Below, piece after piece: positions 46,057 through 55,205 of a DNA stretch of 64,000 nucleotides. Position numbers and translations under genes: made by a program. This stretch comes from Lysobacter sp. Root690. GTDB taxonomy: Bacteria; Pseudomonadota; Gammaproteobacteria; Xanthomonadales; Xanthomonadaceae. The DNA lies in NCBI RefSeq assembly GCF_001427785.1, contig NZ_LMHM01000017.1, positions 164 through 64,163 of the forward strand, given 5' to 3'. Numbering within the stretch: the stretch's first letter is position 1; the number at the start of each line of letters is the position of its first letter. The notes under the pieces were generated by a model that was not told the origin of the DNA, ran no database searches, and saw only the letters and a program-made list of their open reading frames with translations.

Positions 46057-48093
46057 ATGAGCGGAATCTTCAACAACGGCTATTTCCAGAATCCGGCCCT
46101 GTTCCTGCAGCGCGAACCGCCGGCGCGGCCGGCGCCGCCGGTCGAGCCGGTCAAGCCGCAGCAGCAGGCCGAGGGTGTGGTGCCGCCGACCGGCACTCAG
46201 CACGAAGACGTCCAGGCCGCGGTCGACGCCACCATCAGCCCCGACGCCACGGTCGATCAGCGCAATACCGCCTATCGCGAAACCCAGGCTTACGTCGAAC
46301 GCTGCGCTTCGGGCGGCGATTTCGTGCAGATCGACGACACCTCGATGAAGTCGATCGCCTTGTACACGATGCGCAACGAAAACGTGCCGAGCAAATACCG
46401 GCCCGAGGTGCTCGAGGCGGTCGATCGCGAAATCTCGCCGCAGGCCAACACCGAACAGACCATGCAGGCCTACGACCAGATCCAGCAGTACGTCGACGCG
46501 GTCGGCGGCATCGGCGATGCCGGCATCACCGCCGAAGCGCTGCCGGGCCGCACCGCCGACCTGCTCGGCGAAGCGCGCATTCCGACCGTGAAGCAGGATG
46601 CGCAGAACGACGCGCAAGGCATCCTAGATGTCGGCAAGCGCGACGGCGAGGACGACTACGGCGCGCGCCGCGATGCCTTCGCCGATGCCGTGCGCGGCGA
46701 GCCCGAAGCCTATCGCGAATACCTCACCGCGGCCGTGCTCGAGCGCGACGCCGGCGCGGTCAAATCCTGGCTGACGCCGAGCGGCGTGCTCGGCCTGGCT
46801 AACGACGGCAAGATCGATGCGTCGACCCGCGCCGACATCACCGAGCAGATCGCGCAGGCCTACAACGACGGCAAGATCGACGCCGATTCCTTCGACGGCC
46901 TGGCCGATATCGACTACGGCCCCGATCAGGTGCGCGAGTACAAGGAAATCACCGATTTCCTGGGCGGATCGAGCGGTCCGGAAACGCTGGAGCTGCGCGG
47001 CGCCCTGGCCGATCGCATCTTCAAGACCTGGTCGGAATCGCCGTACCCGACCGACCTGGGCTTTCACAGCTACAACTACCGGCAACTGGAACTGGCGATC
47101 AACGTCGCCGGCGGCGACGCGCAGCATCCCGAAGTGTTGACCGATTTCCTGCGCGGCCTGCCGGCCGATCAGCTCGACAAGGTGATCGCGATCGGTTCGC
47201 AGCTGCCGCAGGCCGAGCCGGACATGATGGCGACGATCTTCTCGGCGGTCGCGCGCGACGATCGCGCCCAGGCCGGCGATCTGGCCGCGCAGCTCGCGCG
47301 TTTGCCGGGTGAGCACAGTGACTGGTTCGAACAGGGCCAGGTCGCGCGCAACGAAGCGTTGGCCGACATGCTCGGCGCGCATTCGGACAAGGTGCTCGAC
47401 GAACTCAGCGAATACGACGACAGCGGCGCGCGCGGCCTGGGTGACGACACCGATCGCAAGCAGTACGAGGTCAACGGCCGCGATCTGGCGGCGGTGCTGG
47501 AGCTGACCACGTTCAATCCGGAGATCGCCAGCAGCCACCGCGAGACCGCGCGTCAGGGCGTGCTGGAGTACTTCGGCGAGCAGGCGAAGATCGTCAACGA
47601 TTCGCTGGGGCAGACCAATTCGCCCGGTTATGAAGAGGCGTCGGGCCGGTTGGTGGTGATCTCGGCGGCGAGCGATGTCGCGGTCGATCGCGGCTTCGAG
47701 AAGCTGCAGTCCGACATCGAGGCCAAGCAGGAGGCGATCGCGTTCGTGGTCGATATGGCGCTGGTCGCGGTGCCGTTGCCCGCGCGCCTGGAAGCGCGCG
47801 CGACCGGCAAGCTGGAGACCTTGTTCGCCAACAACCCGCTGGTGCAGGAGGCGCTCACCGGTTTGACCGGCGAGGTCATCGACACCGCCACCGGACAGTT
47901 GACCGACGCGGCCAAGCAGCAGTTGTACGGCAACCTGGAGTCGAATCCGGAACTGGCCGCGCTGGTCGAACGCCAGACCGTGGCCGACGCGTTCCGCGAA
48001 AGCGGCCTGGGCGGCATCGCCGACGAACGCGACCGCGCCGAGATTCGCCGCGATGCGAATGGGTTGTCGGACGATATCAGCGAGATCGATTGA
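46057..48093 (+). CDS. Large protein of unknown function divergent from the nuclease toxin
   Basis: 678 residues, strongly acidic, no signal peptide. It starts MSGIFNNGYFQNPALFLQ, followed by a Pro-rich stretch (PPARPAPPVEPVKP). A long helical body with DGKIDASTRADITEQIAQAYNDGKID-type segments follows, and a hydrophobic stretch (AIAFVVDMALVAVPLPARLEA, about 570-590). I recognise no domain. The position back-to-back with the toxin-immunity pair, the Pro-rich head and the lack of a signal suggest an effector or its partner (inference). The 5' gap (45885-46056) holds no other gene. Confidence 0.72.
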   Translation: MSGIFNNGYFQNPALFLQREPPARPAPPVEPVKPQQQAEGVVPPTGTQHEDVQAAVDATISPDATVDQRNTAYRETQAYVERCASGGDFVQIDDTSMKSIALYTMRNENVPSKYRPEVLEAVDREISPQANTEQTMQAYDQIQQYVDAVGGIGDAGITAEALPGRTADLLGEARIPTVKQDAQNDAQGILDVGKRDGEDDYGARRDAFADAVRGEPEAYREYLTAAVLERDAGAVKSWLTPSGVLGLANDGKIDASTRADITEQIAQAYNDGKIDADSFDGLADIDYGPDQVREYKEITDFLGGSSGPETLELRGALADRIFKTWSESPYPTDLGFHSYNYRQLELAINVAGGDAQHPEVLTDFLRGLPADQLDKVIAIGSQLPQAEPDMMATIFSAVARDDRAQAGDLAAQLARLPGEHSDWFEQGQVARNEALADMLGAHSDKVLDELSEYDDSGARGLGDDTDRKQYEVNGRDLAAVLELTTFNPEIASSHRETARQGVLEYFGEQAKIVNDSLGQTNSPGYEEASGRLVVISAASDVAVDRGFEKLQSDIEAKQEAIAFVVDMALVAVPLPARLEARATGKLETLFANNPLVQEALTGLTGEVIDTATGQLTDAAKQQLYGNLESNPELAALVERQTVADAFRESGLGGIADERDRAEIRRDANGLSDDISEID

Positions 48094-48304
48094 GGCGGTG
48101 CGTCAGTCGGCCGTGCGTCATTGGGACGACGCGTCGATGGGCGATGCGTCGTTGGGTGTCGGACGGCTCGTGATGTGACGCGTGCGATTGATGGGGCGCG
48201 ATTGAACGGCTTGGGTGTTGCGATCCGGGTCGCGTCGTAGGCGGGGTGTCGCGAAAATCCCCCGCGCTGATGAGGCGTCGCGACTTCGTGCCGCGTGGGG
48301 CGCT

Positions 48305-48465
48305 CGCCCCCTTTGTCAAAGGGGGCGATGGTTTTATTCGGGATTCGGGATTCGGGATTCGGGATTCGGGATTCGGAAGTCGGAAGTCGGAAGTCGGAAG
48401 TCGCATGGCGACGTATCTCCCCGACGAAGCACAACCCGCTTTTCCCCCCTTTGCAAAAGGGGGGG
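48305..48465. repeat. CCCCCTTT/AAAGGGGG hairpins and heptamer tandem repeat (families E and D)
   Basis: An 11-bp hairpin CGCCCCCTTTG-T-CAAAGGGGGCG (48305-48327) and a second CCCCCCTTTGCAAAAGGGGG (48444-48464) bracket a tract of five GGGATTC and four GGAAGTC units (about 48335-48402). These fill the 410-base gap 48094-48502, where I see no gene. Confidence 0.85.
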
Positions 48466-48502
48466 CAGGGAGGATTCGCTTTTAGCTTCTAACCCGGCAA
48501 CC

Positions 48503-50482
48503 TCACTTCCCAATCAAATGCTGCTGCCAAAACTCCATGGTAGCCGCACTGAAATAATCGGCATTGGCCTTCTTCTGAAACCCATGCCCCTCATCGTTGA
48601 ACATCAAGAACCACACCGGCTGCCCGTTACCGCGCACCGCTTTGACGATCTGCTCGGCCTCGGTGTACGGCACCCGCGGATCGTTCTTGCCTTGCGCGAC
48701 GAACAACGGCGAACGGATCTTGCCGGCGTTCTTCAACGGCGATATCCGATCGAACACCGCCTTCATCTCCGGCACGCGCTCGTCGCCGTACTCGGCGCGG
48801 CGCAAATCGCGGCGGTAGGCTTCGGTGTTGTTGAGGAAGGTGGTGAAGTCCGAAATGCCGACGATGTCGACGCCGGCGCGGATGCGGTCGCTGTAATGCA
48901 TCAGCGAGGCCAGCACCATGTACCCGCCGTAGCTGCCGCCATGCACGCCCACGCGCGTCGCATCGAGTTCGGGCTGCTTGGCGATCCAGTCGAGCAGGCT
49001 GCCGATGTCCTTGACCGAATCCTCGCGCTTTTCGGCGTTGTCCAGCCCCAGATACGTGCGGCCGTAACCCGATGAGCCGCGCACGTTGGGCACCAGCACC
49101 GCCACGCCGAGTTCGTTGGCGAGGAACTGCGCGGTCGCGTTGAAAGTCGGCTGCGCCTGGCCTTCCGGGCCGCCGTGGATCTGGATCACCACCGGCAGTT
49201 TCTTGCCGGCCGGTGCGTTCGCCGGCTTGTAGTAGAACGCCGGAATCGTGCGTGGCTTGCCGTCGAGTTGGTCGAAGGTCGGGTAACGCACCAGGGTCGG
49301 GGTGACGAATTGGCTCGAATCCAGGCCGCCGACTTCGCTGCGGGTCCAGCGCGCGAGCTGGCGGTTGGCCAGATCGATCACGTACACGTCGCTGGGCGAG
49401 GTCGCGGTGTTGATCGACACCGCGATGCGCTTGCCGTCCGGCGAGAAGTCGACGCCGCCGATCACGCCGATCGGCAGGTCGGGGAGTTTCACCGGCTTGT
49501 GATCGGGCAGCGACAGCACGTGCAGTTTGCTGATCCCGTCTTCGTTGCTGACGAACAACAGATGCTTGCCGTCTTGCGACAGCGACACCCCGCCCACGTC
49601 CCACGGAATATCGGCGCTGAGCACCTGCAGCTTGTGATTGGAAAGATCGTGGCGGCGCAGGCTGGTGAACTCCTGCGCCTTGCCGTCGATCGGTTCGTCG
49701 GAGACGAAATAGACCGCGCGGCCGTCCTTGGCGAAGCGGAAATCGCTGATCGCCGCCTTGCCGCCGTCGACCGGGAACATTTCCAGCTTGCCGGTCTGCA
49801 GGTCGACCAGGCCCGGATAGGTTTCGCTGGCCGACACGAACTTGCTCACCAGCAACTGCTTGCCGTCGGGCGAGAAATCCGCCGCGTCCCAGCTGCCGCC
49901 CTCGGTCACCACCGCGCGCGGCTTGCGCGTGGCGAAGTCCATCACCCACACGTCGGTGTCCTTGCCGTTGCGCACGGTGCTGCTGTAGGCGAGTTGCTTG
50001 CCGTCGTGCGAGAACAGCGGCGAGTCGTTGCGCGACTTGCCGTCGGTCAACAAACTCACCTGGCGCGATGCCAGATCGAACCAGTGCAGTTGCCAGAACT
50101 CGTTGCCGCCGATGTCCTTGCCGAACACGAAACCGTTCGAGCCGCCAGGCGCCGCGGTCAGGCGATTGACCGGCTCGGGGTAGAAGGTCAGCTGCTCGCG
50201 CATGCCCAGCGGCTGGCAGACGCGATGGGCCTGGGTGGTTTCGGCGAAGCGGGTGCCGATCAGCACGCAGCCGTCGTGGGTCCAGCCGGCGAAACCGGCG
50301 CCGCGGGTGTTCTGGTAGCGGTTGAGCCGCTCCAGCAGTTCGGGGCTGATCGCCGGTACGTTCTCGCTGACCCGGTTGCCTTGTTCCTGGCGTGCAACAT
50401 CCTGCGCGTGGGCGGGGGCGTAGAGGAGTTGAGCGAATGCCAGCGCCAACGCGCTGACGGATAAGGCATGGCGCAGCGGCAT
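48503..50482 (-). CDS. S9-family prolyl oligopeptidase-type serine peptidase
   Basis: 659 residues. A signal peptide (VSALALAFAQLLYAPAHAQ) precedes a WD40-like beta-propeller (about 60-380, repeated SxDGKxL blocks). The alpha/beta-hydrolase domain has Ser in GVHGGSYGGYM, Asp in QGKNDPRVP and His in NDEGHGF. It is probably a periplasmic acylaminoacyl- or dipeptidyl-peptidase acting on short peptides. It belongs with the M28, M19 and amidohydrolase enzymes of the window as peptide-scavenging machinery. Confidence 0.94.
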   Translation of the reverse strand: MPLRHALSVSALALAFAQLLYAPAHAQDVARQEQGNRVSENVPAISPELLERLNRYQNTRGAGFAGWTHDGCVLIGTRFAETTQAHRVCQPLGMREQLTFYPEPVNRLTAAPGGSNGFVFGKDIGGNEFWQLHWFDLASRQVSLLTDGKSRNDSPLFSHDGKQLAYSSTVRNGKDTDVWVMDFATRKPRAVVTEGGSWDAADFSPDGKQLLVSKFVSASETYPGLVDLQTGKLEMFPVDGGKAAISDFRFAKDGRAVYFVSDEPIDGKAQEFTSLRRHDLSNHKLQVLSADIPWDVGGVSLSQDGKHLLFVSNEDGISKLHVLSLPDHKPVKLPDLPIGVIGGVDFSPDGKRIAVSINTATSPSDVYVIDLANRQLARWTRSEVGGLDSSQFVTPTLVRYPTFDQLDGKPRTIPAFYYKPANAPAGKKLPVVIQIHGGPEGQAQPTFNATAQFLANELGVAVLVPNVRGSSGYGRTYLGLDNAEKREDSVKDIGSLLDWIAKQPELDATRVGVHGGSYGGYMVLASLMHYSDRIRAGVDIVGISDFTTFLNNTEAYRRDLRRAEYGDERVPEMKAVFDRISPLKNAGKIRSPLFVAQGKNDPRVPYTEAEQIVKAVRGNGQPVWFLMFNDEGHGFQKKANADYFSAATMEFWQQHLIGK

Positions 50483-50664
50483 CGTCGTTCTCCCCGGTGT
50501 GTCGATGGGGCGTCAGGCCCGCGGCGCTGACGCACGGACCCCGAGCTTAGCGCGCCGCGCCGCCGCTGTGATCCATCCCGAAAGTCACGGACGGAAGCGC
50601 CCTACGTTTGGCTTAGAGTGCGGGACCGGCGTCACGCCGGGTGCCGCGTCCAGGGAGAAGATCG

Positions 50665-51801
50665 ATGCTCGATCGAAGGTCGTTTTTGATTCGCGGCGCG
50701 CTGGCTGGCGCGGCCGCGTTCGCCGCCGGCGCCGCCGGTCCGTTGCGCGCGGCGATGTCGCCCCCACGCTGGGCGCCGTACGACGAAGCGATGGTGATCG
50801 ACGGTTGCGGCTTCATCGGCGATGCCGATTCCGGGCCCGGCGAGGCCTTGTCGAAGCAGCTGATCGACGAAGCGCGCGGCAGCGGCCTGCGCGTGCTGCA
50901 GACCACGGTCGGCCCGGTCGCGCAGTACGAAGGCGCGTACGAAGAAGCGGTGCGCAGCATCGGCCTGTGGGAAAACGAAATCGACCGGCATCCGAACGTG
51001 TTCGCGCGGGTGCGCACCGGCGCCGATCTGGAGCGCGCGCGGCGCGAGAAGAAACTCGGCGTGGTCTATCAGTTCCAGGACAGCGCGCCGATCGGCGAGA
51101 AGCTCGAACGCGTCGACGATTTCCATCGTATCGGCCTGCGCACGGTGCAGCTGACCTACAACGTCCGCAATCTGGTCGGCGACGGTTGCATGGAAGCCGG
51201 CAACGCCGGCATCAGCCGTTTCGGCCACAGCCTGATCGAACGCCTCAACGAGCGCCGCATCCTGATCGACCTGGCCCACAGCGGTCGCCGCACCGCGACC
51301 GAAGCGATCGCCGCATCGAAGGCGCCGGTATTGATCAGCCATACCGGTTGCGCGGCTTTGGTCGAGCGTCCGCGCAACAAGACCGACGCCGAACTGCGCG
51401 CGGTCGCCGACGGCGGCGGCGTGGTCGGCATCTACCTGATGCCGTTCCTGCGCGAAAGCGGCCAGCCGATGGCCGCCGATCTGATCCGGCATATCGAACA
51501 CGCAGTGAAGATCTGCGGCGAAGACCACGTCGGCATCGGCACCGACAACATGCTGTCGCCGGTGGACCTGAGCGAGAAGTACAAGGCGCGTCATCGCGAA
51601 GACATCCGCGATCGTCGCCGCCTTGGGATTTCCGCGCCGGGCGAGAGCGAGACGGTGTATCTGTATATCCCCGACCTCAATACGCCGCGTCGTTTCGAAA
51701 CCCTGGCCGGGATGTTGTCGGCGCGCGGGCATTCGGATTCGGTGATCGGCAAGATTCTTGGCGGGAATTTTGCGCGGGTGATGGGGCAGGTTTGGGGGTG
51801 A
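50665..51801 (+). CDS. M19-family (membrane dipeptidase) homologue with Tat signal
   Basis: 378 residues from the ATG at 50665, behind AGGGAG. A twin-arginine leader (DRRSFLIRGALAGAAAFAAGAAG) is followed by the M19 barrel. Recognisable parts are VYQFQDSAPIG, RTVQLTYNVRNLVGDGCME, LIDLAHSG (metal His), PVLISHTGC (metal His) and HVGIGTDNML. The first metal motif, normally His-x-Asp after ID-G, reads VIDGCGFIGD, so the usual His is missing. The zinc centre or the activity may therefore differ from classical dipeptidases. Confidence 0.88.
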   Translation: MLDRRSFLIRGALAGAAAFAAGAAGPLRAAMSPPRWAPYDEAMVIDGCGFIGDADSGPGEALSKQLIDEARGSGLRVLQTTVGPVAQYEGAYEEAVRSIGLWENEIDRHPNVFARVRTGADLERARREKKLGVVYQFQDSAPIGEKLERVDDFHRIGLRTVQLTYNVRNLVGDGCMEAGNAGISRFGHSLIERLNERRILIDLAHSGRRTATEAIAASKAPVLISHTGCAALVERPRNKTDAELRAVADGGGVVGIYLMPFLRESGQPMAADLIRHIEHAVKICGEDHVGIGTDNMLSPVDLSEKYKARHREDIRDRRRLGISAPGESETVYLYIPDLNTPRRFETLAGMLSARGHSDSVIGKILGGNFARVMGQVWG

Positions 51802-51883
51802 GGGTTGCGCGAGGGATACGATGCTTGCGCGTGTGATAAATGCTAGCGCTAGATGTCCCGTCGTAAACCGCGTCGCGCCAAGC

Positions 51884-51994
51884 CGTCATTCCCGCGGAGG
51901 CGGGCTCCGTTTTACTTCGGCGGAGCCGAACATCCAGCGGCTTCAAGCGTTCTCGCACGAAAGGCACTGGATTCCCGCCTTCGCGGGAATGACG
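51884..51994. repeat. Inverted repeat element, family C
   Basis: A 111-base unit begins CGTCATTCCCGCGGAGGCGG and ends CGCCTTCGCGGGAATGACG. It contains the same internal words as the 37078 copy but with the central segment inverted (TTTACTTCGGCGGAGCCGAA comes first). Confidence 0.9.
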
Positions 51995-52080
51995 GTAGGA
52001 AAGCACGTAAAGCACTGTGAGTAGACGGACTCCGGAAACGCGAGTCGTTTGAAACTTATAGTCGCGGGGCTTCTCATGAT

Positions 52081-52347
52081 GTCAGTCCCGCGAAGGCGGG
52101 TATCGGAGGCTTCAGCGCCATCCCACCAGATCGTCATTCCCGCGAAGGCGGGTATCAGAGGCTTCAGCGCCATCCCACCAGATCGTCATTCCCGCGAAGG
52201 CGGGAATCCAGAGACTTCAGCGCCATTCTTCCAGAACGTCATTCCCGCGAAAGCGGGAATCCAGTGACTTCAAGCGTTCTCGCACGAAAGGCACTGGATG
52301 TTCGGCTCCGCCGAAGTAAAGCAGACCCCGCCTTCGCGGGAATGACG
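52081..52347. repeat. Tandem array of family C elements
   Basis: Four copies of GTCATTCCCGCGAAGGCGGG (the first reads GTCAGTCCC), each followed by a tail with GACTTCAGCGCCAT or GGCTTCAGCGCCAT, recur at a 52-53-base spacing (52081, 52133, 52185, 52238). The array ends with the inverse arm (52328-52347). Confidence 0.9.
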
Positions 52348-52453
52348 TTAGGAGAGGACGCAGAACTCTGTGAGCAGATGGGCTCCGGCAAACGCGCTGC
52401 TTGCAAATGCGTGTGATGTTGACCGCAACCGAAACTTACGACCAACAATCCAG

Positions 52454-52541
52454 ATACCGAACCCCGAACCCCGAACCCCGAACCCCGAACCCCGAACCCC
52501 GACTCCCAAATCCCAAATCCCGAATCCCGAATCCCGAATCA
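52454..52541. repeat. Heptamer tandem repeat, family D
   Basis: A run of GAACCCC units (about six) then CAAATCC/CGAATCC units abuts the dnaG stop codon. Together with the family C array it fills 51802-52538, which holds no gene. Confidence 0.85.
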
Positions 52542-54290
52542 ATTCGGCGCACGCGGCCTACTCAACCGCGCCTGCAACAACGCCAACAACTCCCGCTTCT
52601 CCTCATCCCCCAGCCCCGTCTCGCCCTGCTGCATCTGCAACTCGGCCAGCCGCTGCTCGACCATCTGCTTTTCCAACTGCCCCACCGCATCGAAGAACTC
52701 GCGCTGCAAGGTGTCGTCGTTGCCCGGCAGGCTCTGGCTGGCGAGCTTCTGCAAGGCGCCGGACTGCGGGTGTTCGGCGAAATGTTCGAGCAAGGCGCCG
52801 GTGCTGATTTCCGGGCGCTGCTGCACCACCTCGACGATCTCGGTCAGCAGGTCGATGCCCGGCTGGCGCAAGGCGGAAAAGCGATACGGCGGAGTCAATC
52901 CAGCGGCCAGCGAGGGTTTTTGCAGCAGCACGCCGATCGCGCTGCGCACCAGCGAGCGCCTCGGCGTCGGCGCGTGGCGGCCGCCGCCGGAATGCGCGCG
53001 CTGGGTCGGCACATGCGTGTCCGGGCTCGCCTGACGTCCGCCGACGCCGGTCAACTCGGTCAGTCGCTGCTTCATCAGATCGGCGAACGCGCCGTCGGGA
53101 ATCTGCGCGAGCAGCGGCTTGGCGCGTTCGGCCAGACGCCCCTTGCCTTCAAGCGTGTTGAGGTTGACGTCGGTGGCGATCGAGTCGAACAGGAACTGCG
53201 ACAGCGGCGTCGCATCGCGCAAGCGCCGGTCGAAACCTTCAGCGCCTTCGGTGCGCACCAGCGAATCGGGGTCTTCGCCATCGGGCAGGAACAGGAAGAA
53301 CGCCTGGCGCCCGTCCTTCATCCGCGGCAGCACCGATTCCACCGCCTTCCACGCCGCGCCGCGCCCGGCGCGGTCGCCGTCGAAACAGAAGTACACGTCG
53401 GCGGCGTTGCGGAACAGCAGTTCGGCGTGGTCGGGCGTGGTCGCGGTGCCGAGCGTGGCCACCGCGGTGTCGACGCCGTGCTGGAACAGCGCGATCACGT
53501 CCATGTAGCCCTCGACCACGATCAGGCGCGGGATCTTGTTGTGGGTCTGGCGCACCTGCCACAGGCCGTACAACTCGCGGCCCTTGTGGAACAGCGGGGT
53601 TTCCGGCGAGTTGAGGTACTTCGGCCCGTCTTCCTTGTCGAGCACGCGGCCGCCGAACGCGATTACCCGCCCGCGTCGGTCGTGGATCGGGAACATCACC
53701 CGGTCGCGGAATTTGTCGTACACCCGGCCGGTGTCGTTCTTCGACAGCATGCCGCCGCGTTCGAGCAGTTTCATCCGGCGCTCGTCGGTGCCCAGCGCGT
53801 CGCGCAGCGCGTTGAAGCCGTCGGGTGCGTAGCCGATACCGAAGCGGTCGCGGATGTCGATGCTGACCCCGCGGCTGTCGAGATAGCCCTGGGCCTTGCC
53901 GCTGCTCGCGTATTGCTTGAGGAAGAAACGCTGCGCGGCTTCCAGCGCGTTGAACAACTCCTGGGTGTCGGAGTCCTCGTTGCGCGAGCGGGTGTCGCGC
54001 GGGACTTCCACGCCGACCCGCTTGGCCAGTTCCTCGACCGCATCGAGGAACTCGAGCCGGTCGTAATTCATCAGGAAGCTGATCGCGGTGCCGTGCGCGC
54101 CGCAACCGAAGCAGTGATAGAACTGCTTGGTCGGCGAGACCCAGAACGACGGCGAGCGCTCGTCGTGGAACGGGCAGCGCGCCGAGTATTCCTTGCCCTG
54201 ACGCTTCAGCGGCACGCGCGCGCCGACCACCTCGACGATGTCGGTGCGGGCGAGGAGGTCGTCGATGAAGCCGTCGGGGATGCGGGCCAT
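52539..54290 (-). CDS. dnaG: DNA primase
   Basis: 583 residues; makes RNA primers for replication. Domains in order: CHC2 zinc finger (CPFHDERSPSFWVSPTKQFYHCFGCG, about 38-63), catalytic core with the TOPRIM motifs VVEGYMDV and FDGDRAG, and a C-terminal helical domain that would bind the replicative helicase. The linker (about 425-450) is rich in Gly, His and Arg. The start at 54290 (MARIPDGFIDDLLART) is the standard family start. It belongs to the rpsU-dnaG macromolecular-synthesis neighbourhood but is separated from rpsU by several genes. Confidence 0.96.
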   Translation of the reverse strand: MARIPDGFIDDLLARTDIVEVVGARVPLKRQGKEYSARCPFHDERSPSFWVSPTKQFYHCFGCGAHGTAISFLMNYDRLEFLDAVEELAKRVGVEVPRDTRSRNEDSDTQELFNALEAAQRFFLKQYASSGKAQGYLDSRGVSIDIRDRFGIGYAPDGFNALRDALGTDERRMKLLERGGMLSKNDTGRVYDKFRDRVMFPIHDRRGRVIAFGGRVLDKEDGPKYLNSPETPLFHKGRELYGLWQVRQTHNKIPRLIVVEGYMDVIALFQHGVDTAVATLGTATTPDHAELLFRNAADVYFCFDGDRAGRGAAWKAVESVLPRMKDGRQAFFLFLPDGEDPDSLVRTEGAEGFDRRLRDATPLSQFLFDSIATDVNLNTLEGKGRLAERAKPLLAQIPDGAFADLMKQRLTELTGVGGRQASPDTHVPTQRAHSGGGRHAPTPRRSLVRSAIGVLLQKPSLAAGLTPPYRFSALRQPGIDLLTEIVEVVQQRPEISTGALLEHFAEHPQSGALQKLASQSLPGNDDTLQREFFDAVGQLEKQMVEQRLAELQMQQGETGLGDEEKRELLALLQARLSRPRAPN

Positions 54291-54485
54291 GCCGGGGGCG
54301 CCCGCGAAGGGCGGCGGAACTCGTTGCGGATCGGCGACTAGGATGCCATGAGCGGCGCGCTCAGGCCGCGACGGGATCGGGCGGGCTTCCGATGGGCGTG
54401 CGCCGCCACGGCGGATCGGGCTTCGTTTGCGCGGGTCGGGCTTCAATCCGACGCGCGGGCGCTCGATGGCTTTCTGCCGCCGCGC

Positions 54486-55112
54486 CTACAGCCCCGGCCG
54501 CCCCGGCCACGGCTCGGCCCAGGCCGGAATCCGCATCAGCCCGTCCAGCCAGCGCACGATGTTCGGGTAGTCGCCCAGCGGCAGATGGCACTGGCGCCAG
54601 TAGGTCGCCATCGAGGCCAGCTGGAAGTCGGCGATGGTCAGCCGGTCGCAGGCGACGAAATCGCGGCCTTGCAGGTGGCCGTCGAGCACGCCGGCGTACT
54701 TGGCGATATCGCGCTGGCGCGATTGCAGCAGCTCCAGGTCCGGCTCGCCGAAACCGAAGTGGCCTTTGACGATGTATTCGAAGTAGTGCGCATCGATCGT
54801 CGTCGCCCAGTGGCAGTCGTTCCACGACAGCCAGCGCAGCACCTGCACCTGTTCGGCCGGATTGTGCGCCGGCCACATGTCCGAACCGGCGCGGATGCAC
54901 AGGTAGGCCATGATCGCCGAGGCTTCCCACAGCGCCACGTCGCCGTCGACCAAGGTCGGCGCTTTCATGTTGGGATTGAGCGCGGCGTAGTCGGGGTGTT
55001 TCATCGTGCCGGCTATGAGGTCGTGCTCGATCAGCTCGGCCTCGATGCCCAGGTGCTTGACCAGGGCCAGCACCCGGCGCGGGGCCTGGGCTTGAATCCA
55101 GTGGATCTCCAT
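54486..55112 (-). CDS. Glutathione S-transferase family protein
   Basis: 208 residues. The N-terminal thioredoxin-like domain has NPNMKAPTLVDGDVALWEASAIMAYL (glutathione-binding VP/ES region). The helical C-terminal domain has DFVACDRLTIADFQLAS, the N-capping box of GSTs. Substrate unknown. It stands between dnaG and the YihY gene on the same strand. Confidence 0.9.
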   Translation of the reverse strand: MEIHWIQAQAPRRVLALVKHLGIEAELIEHDLIAGTMKHPDYAALNPNMKAPTLVDGDVALWEASAIMAYLCIRAGSDMWPAHNPAEQVQVLRWLSWNDCHWATTIDAHYFEYIVKGHFGFGEPDLELLQSRQRDIAKYAGVLDGHLQGRDFVACDRLTIADFQLASMATYWRQCHLPLGDYPNIVRWLDGLMRIPAWAEPWPGRPGL

Positions 55113-55205
55113 CGGTGACCTCGTTGCGCTGCGGATACTCAGGCGACGAACGGGCGCGCACGGAATCGACAGGCGCCGCGCTCGCCGCGCGGCAGTCGGG
55201 GCCGC

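Noticed and set aside
48335-48402. Short regular repeats as a CRISPR or origin iterons
   Set aside because: Seven-base tandem units with no spacer and no replication gene nearby; the same unit is dispersed between many genes.
52081-52347. CRISPR-like array
   Set aside because: The 52-53-base units repeat almost entirely, without unique spacers, and no cas genes are present.
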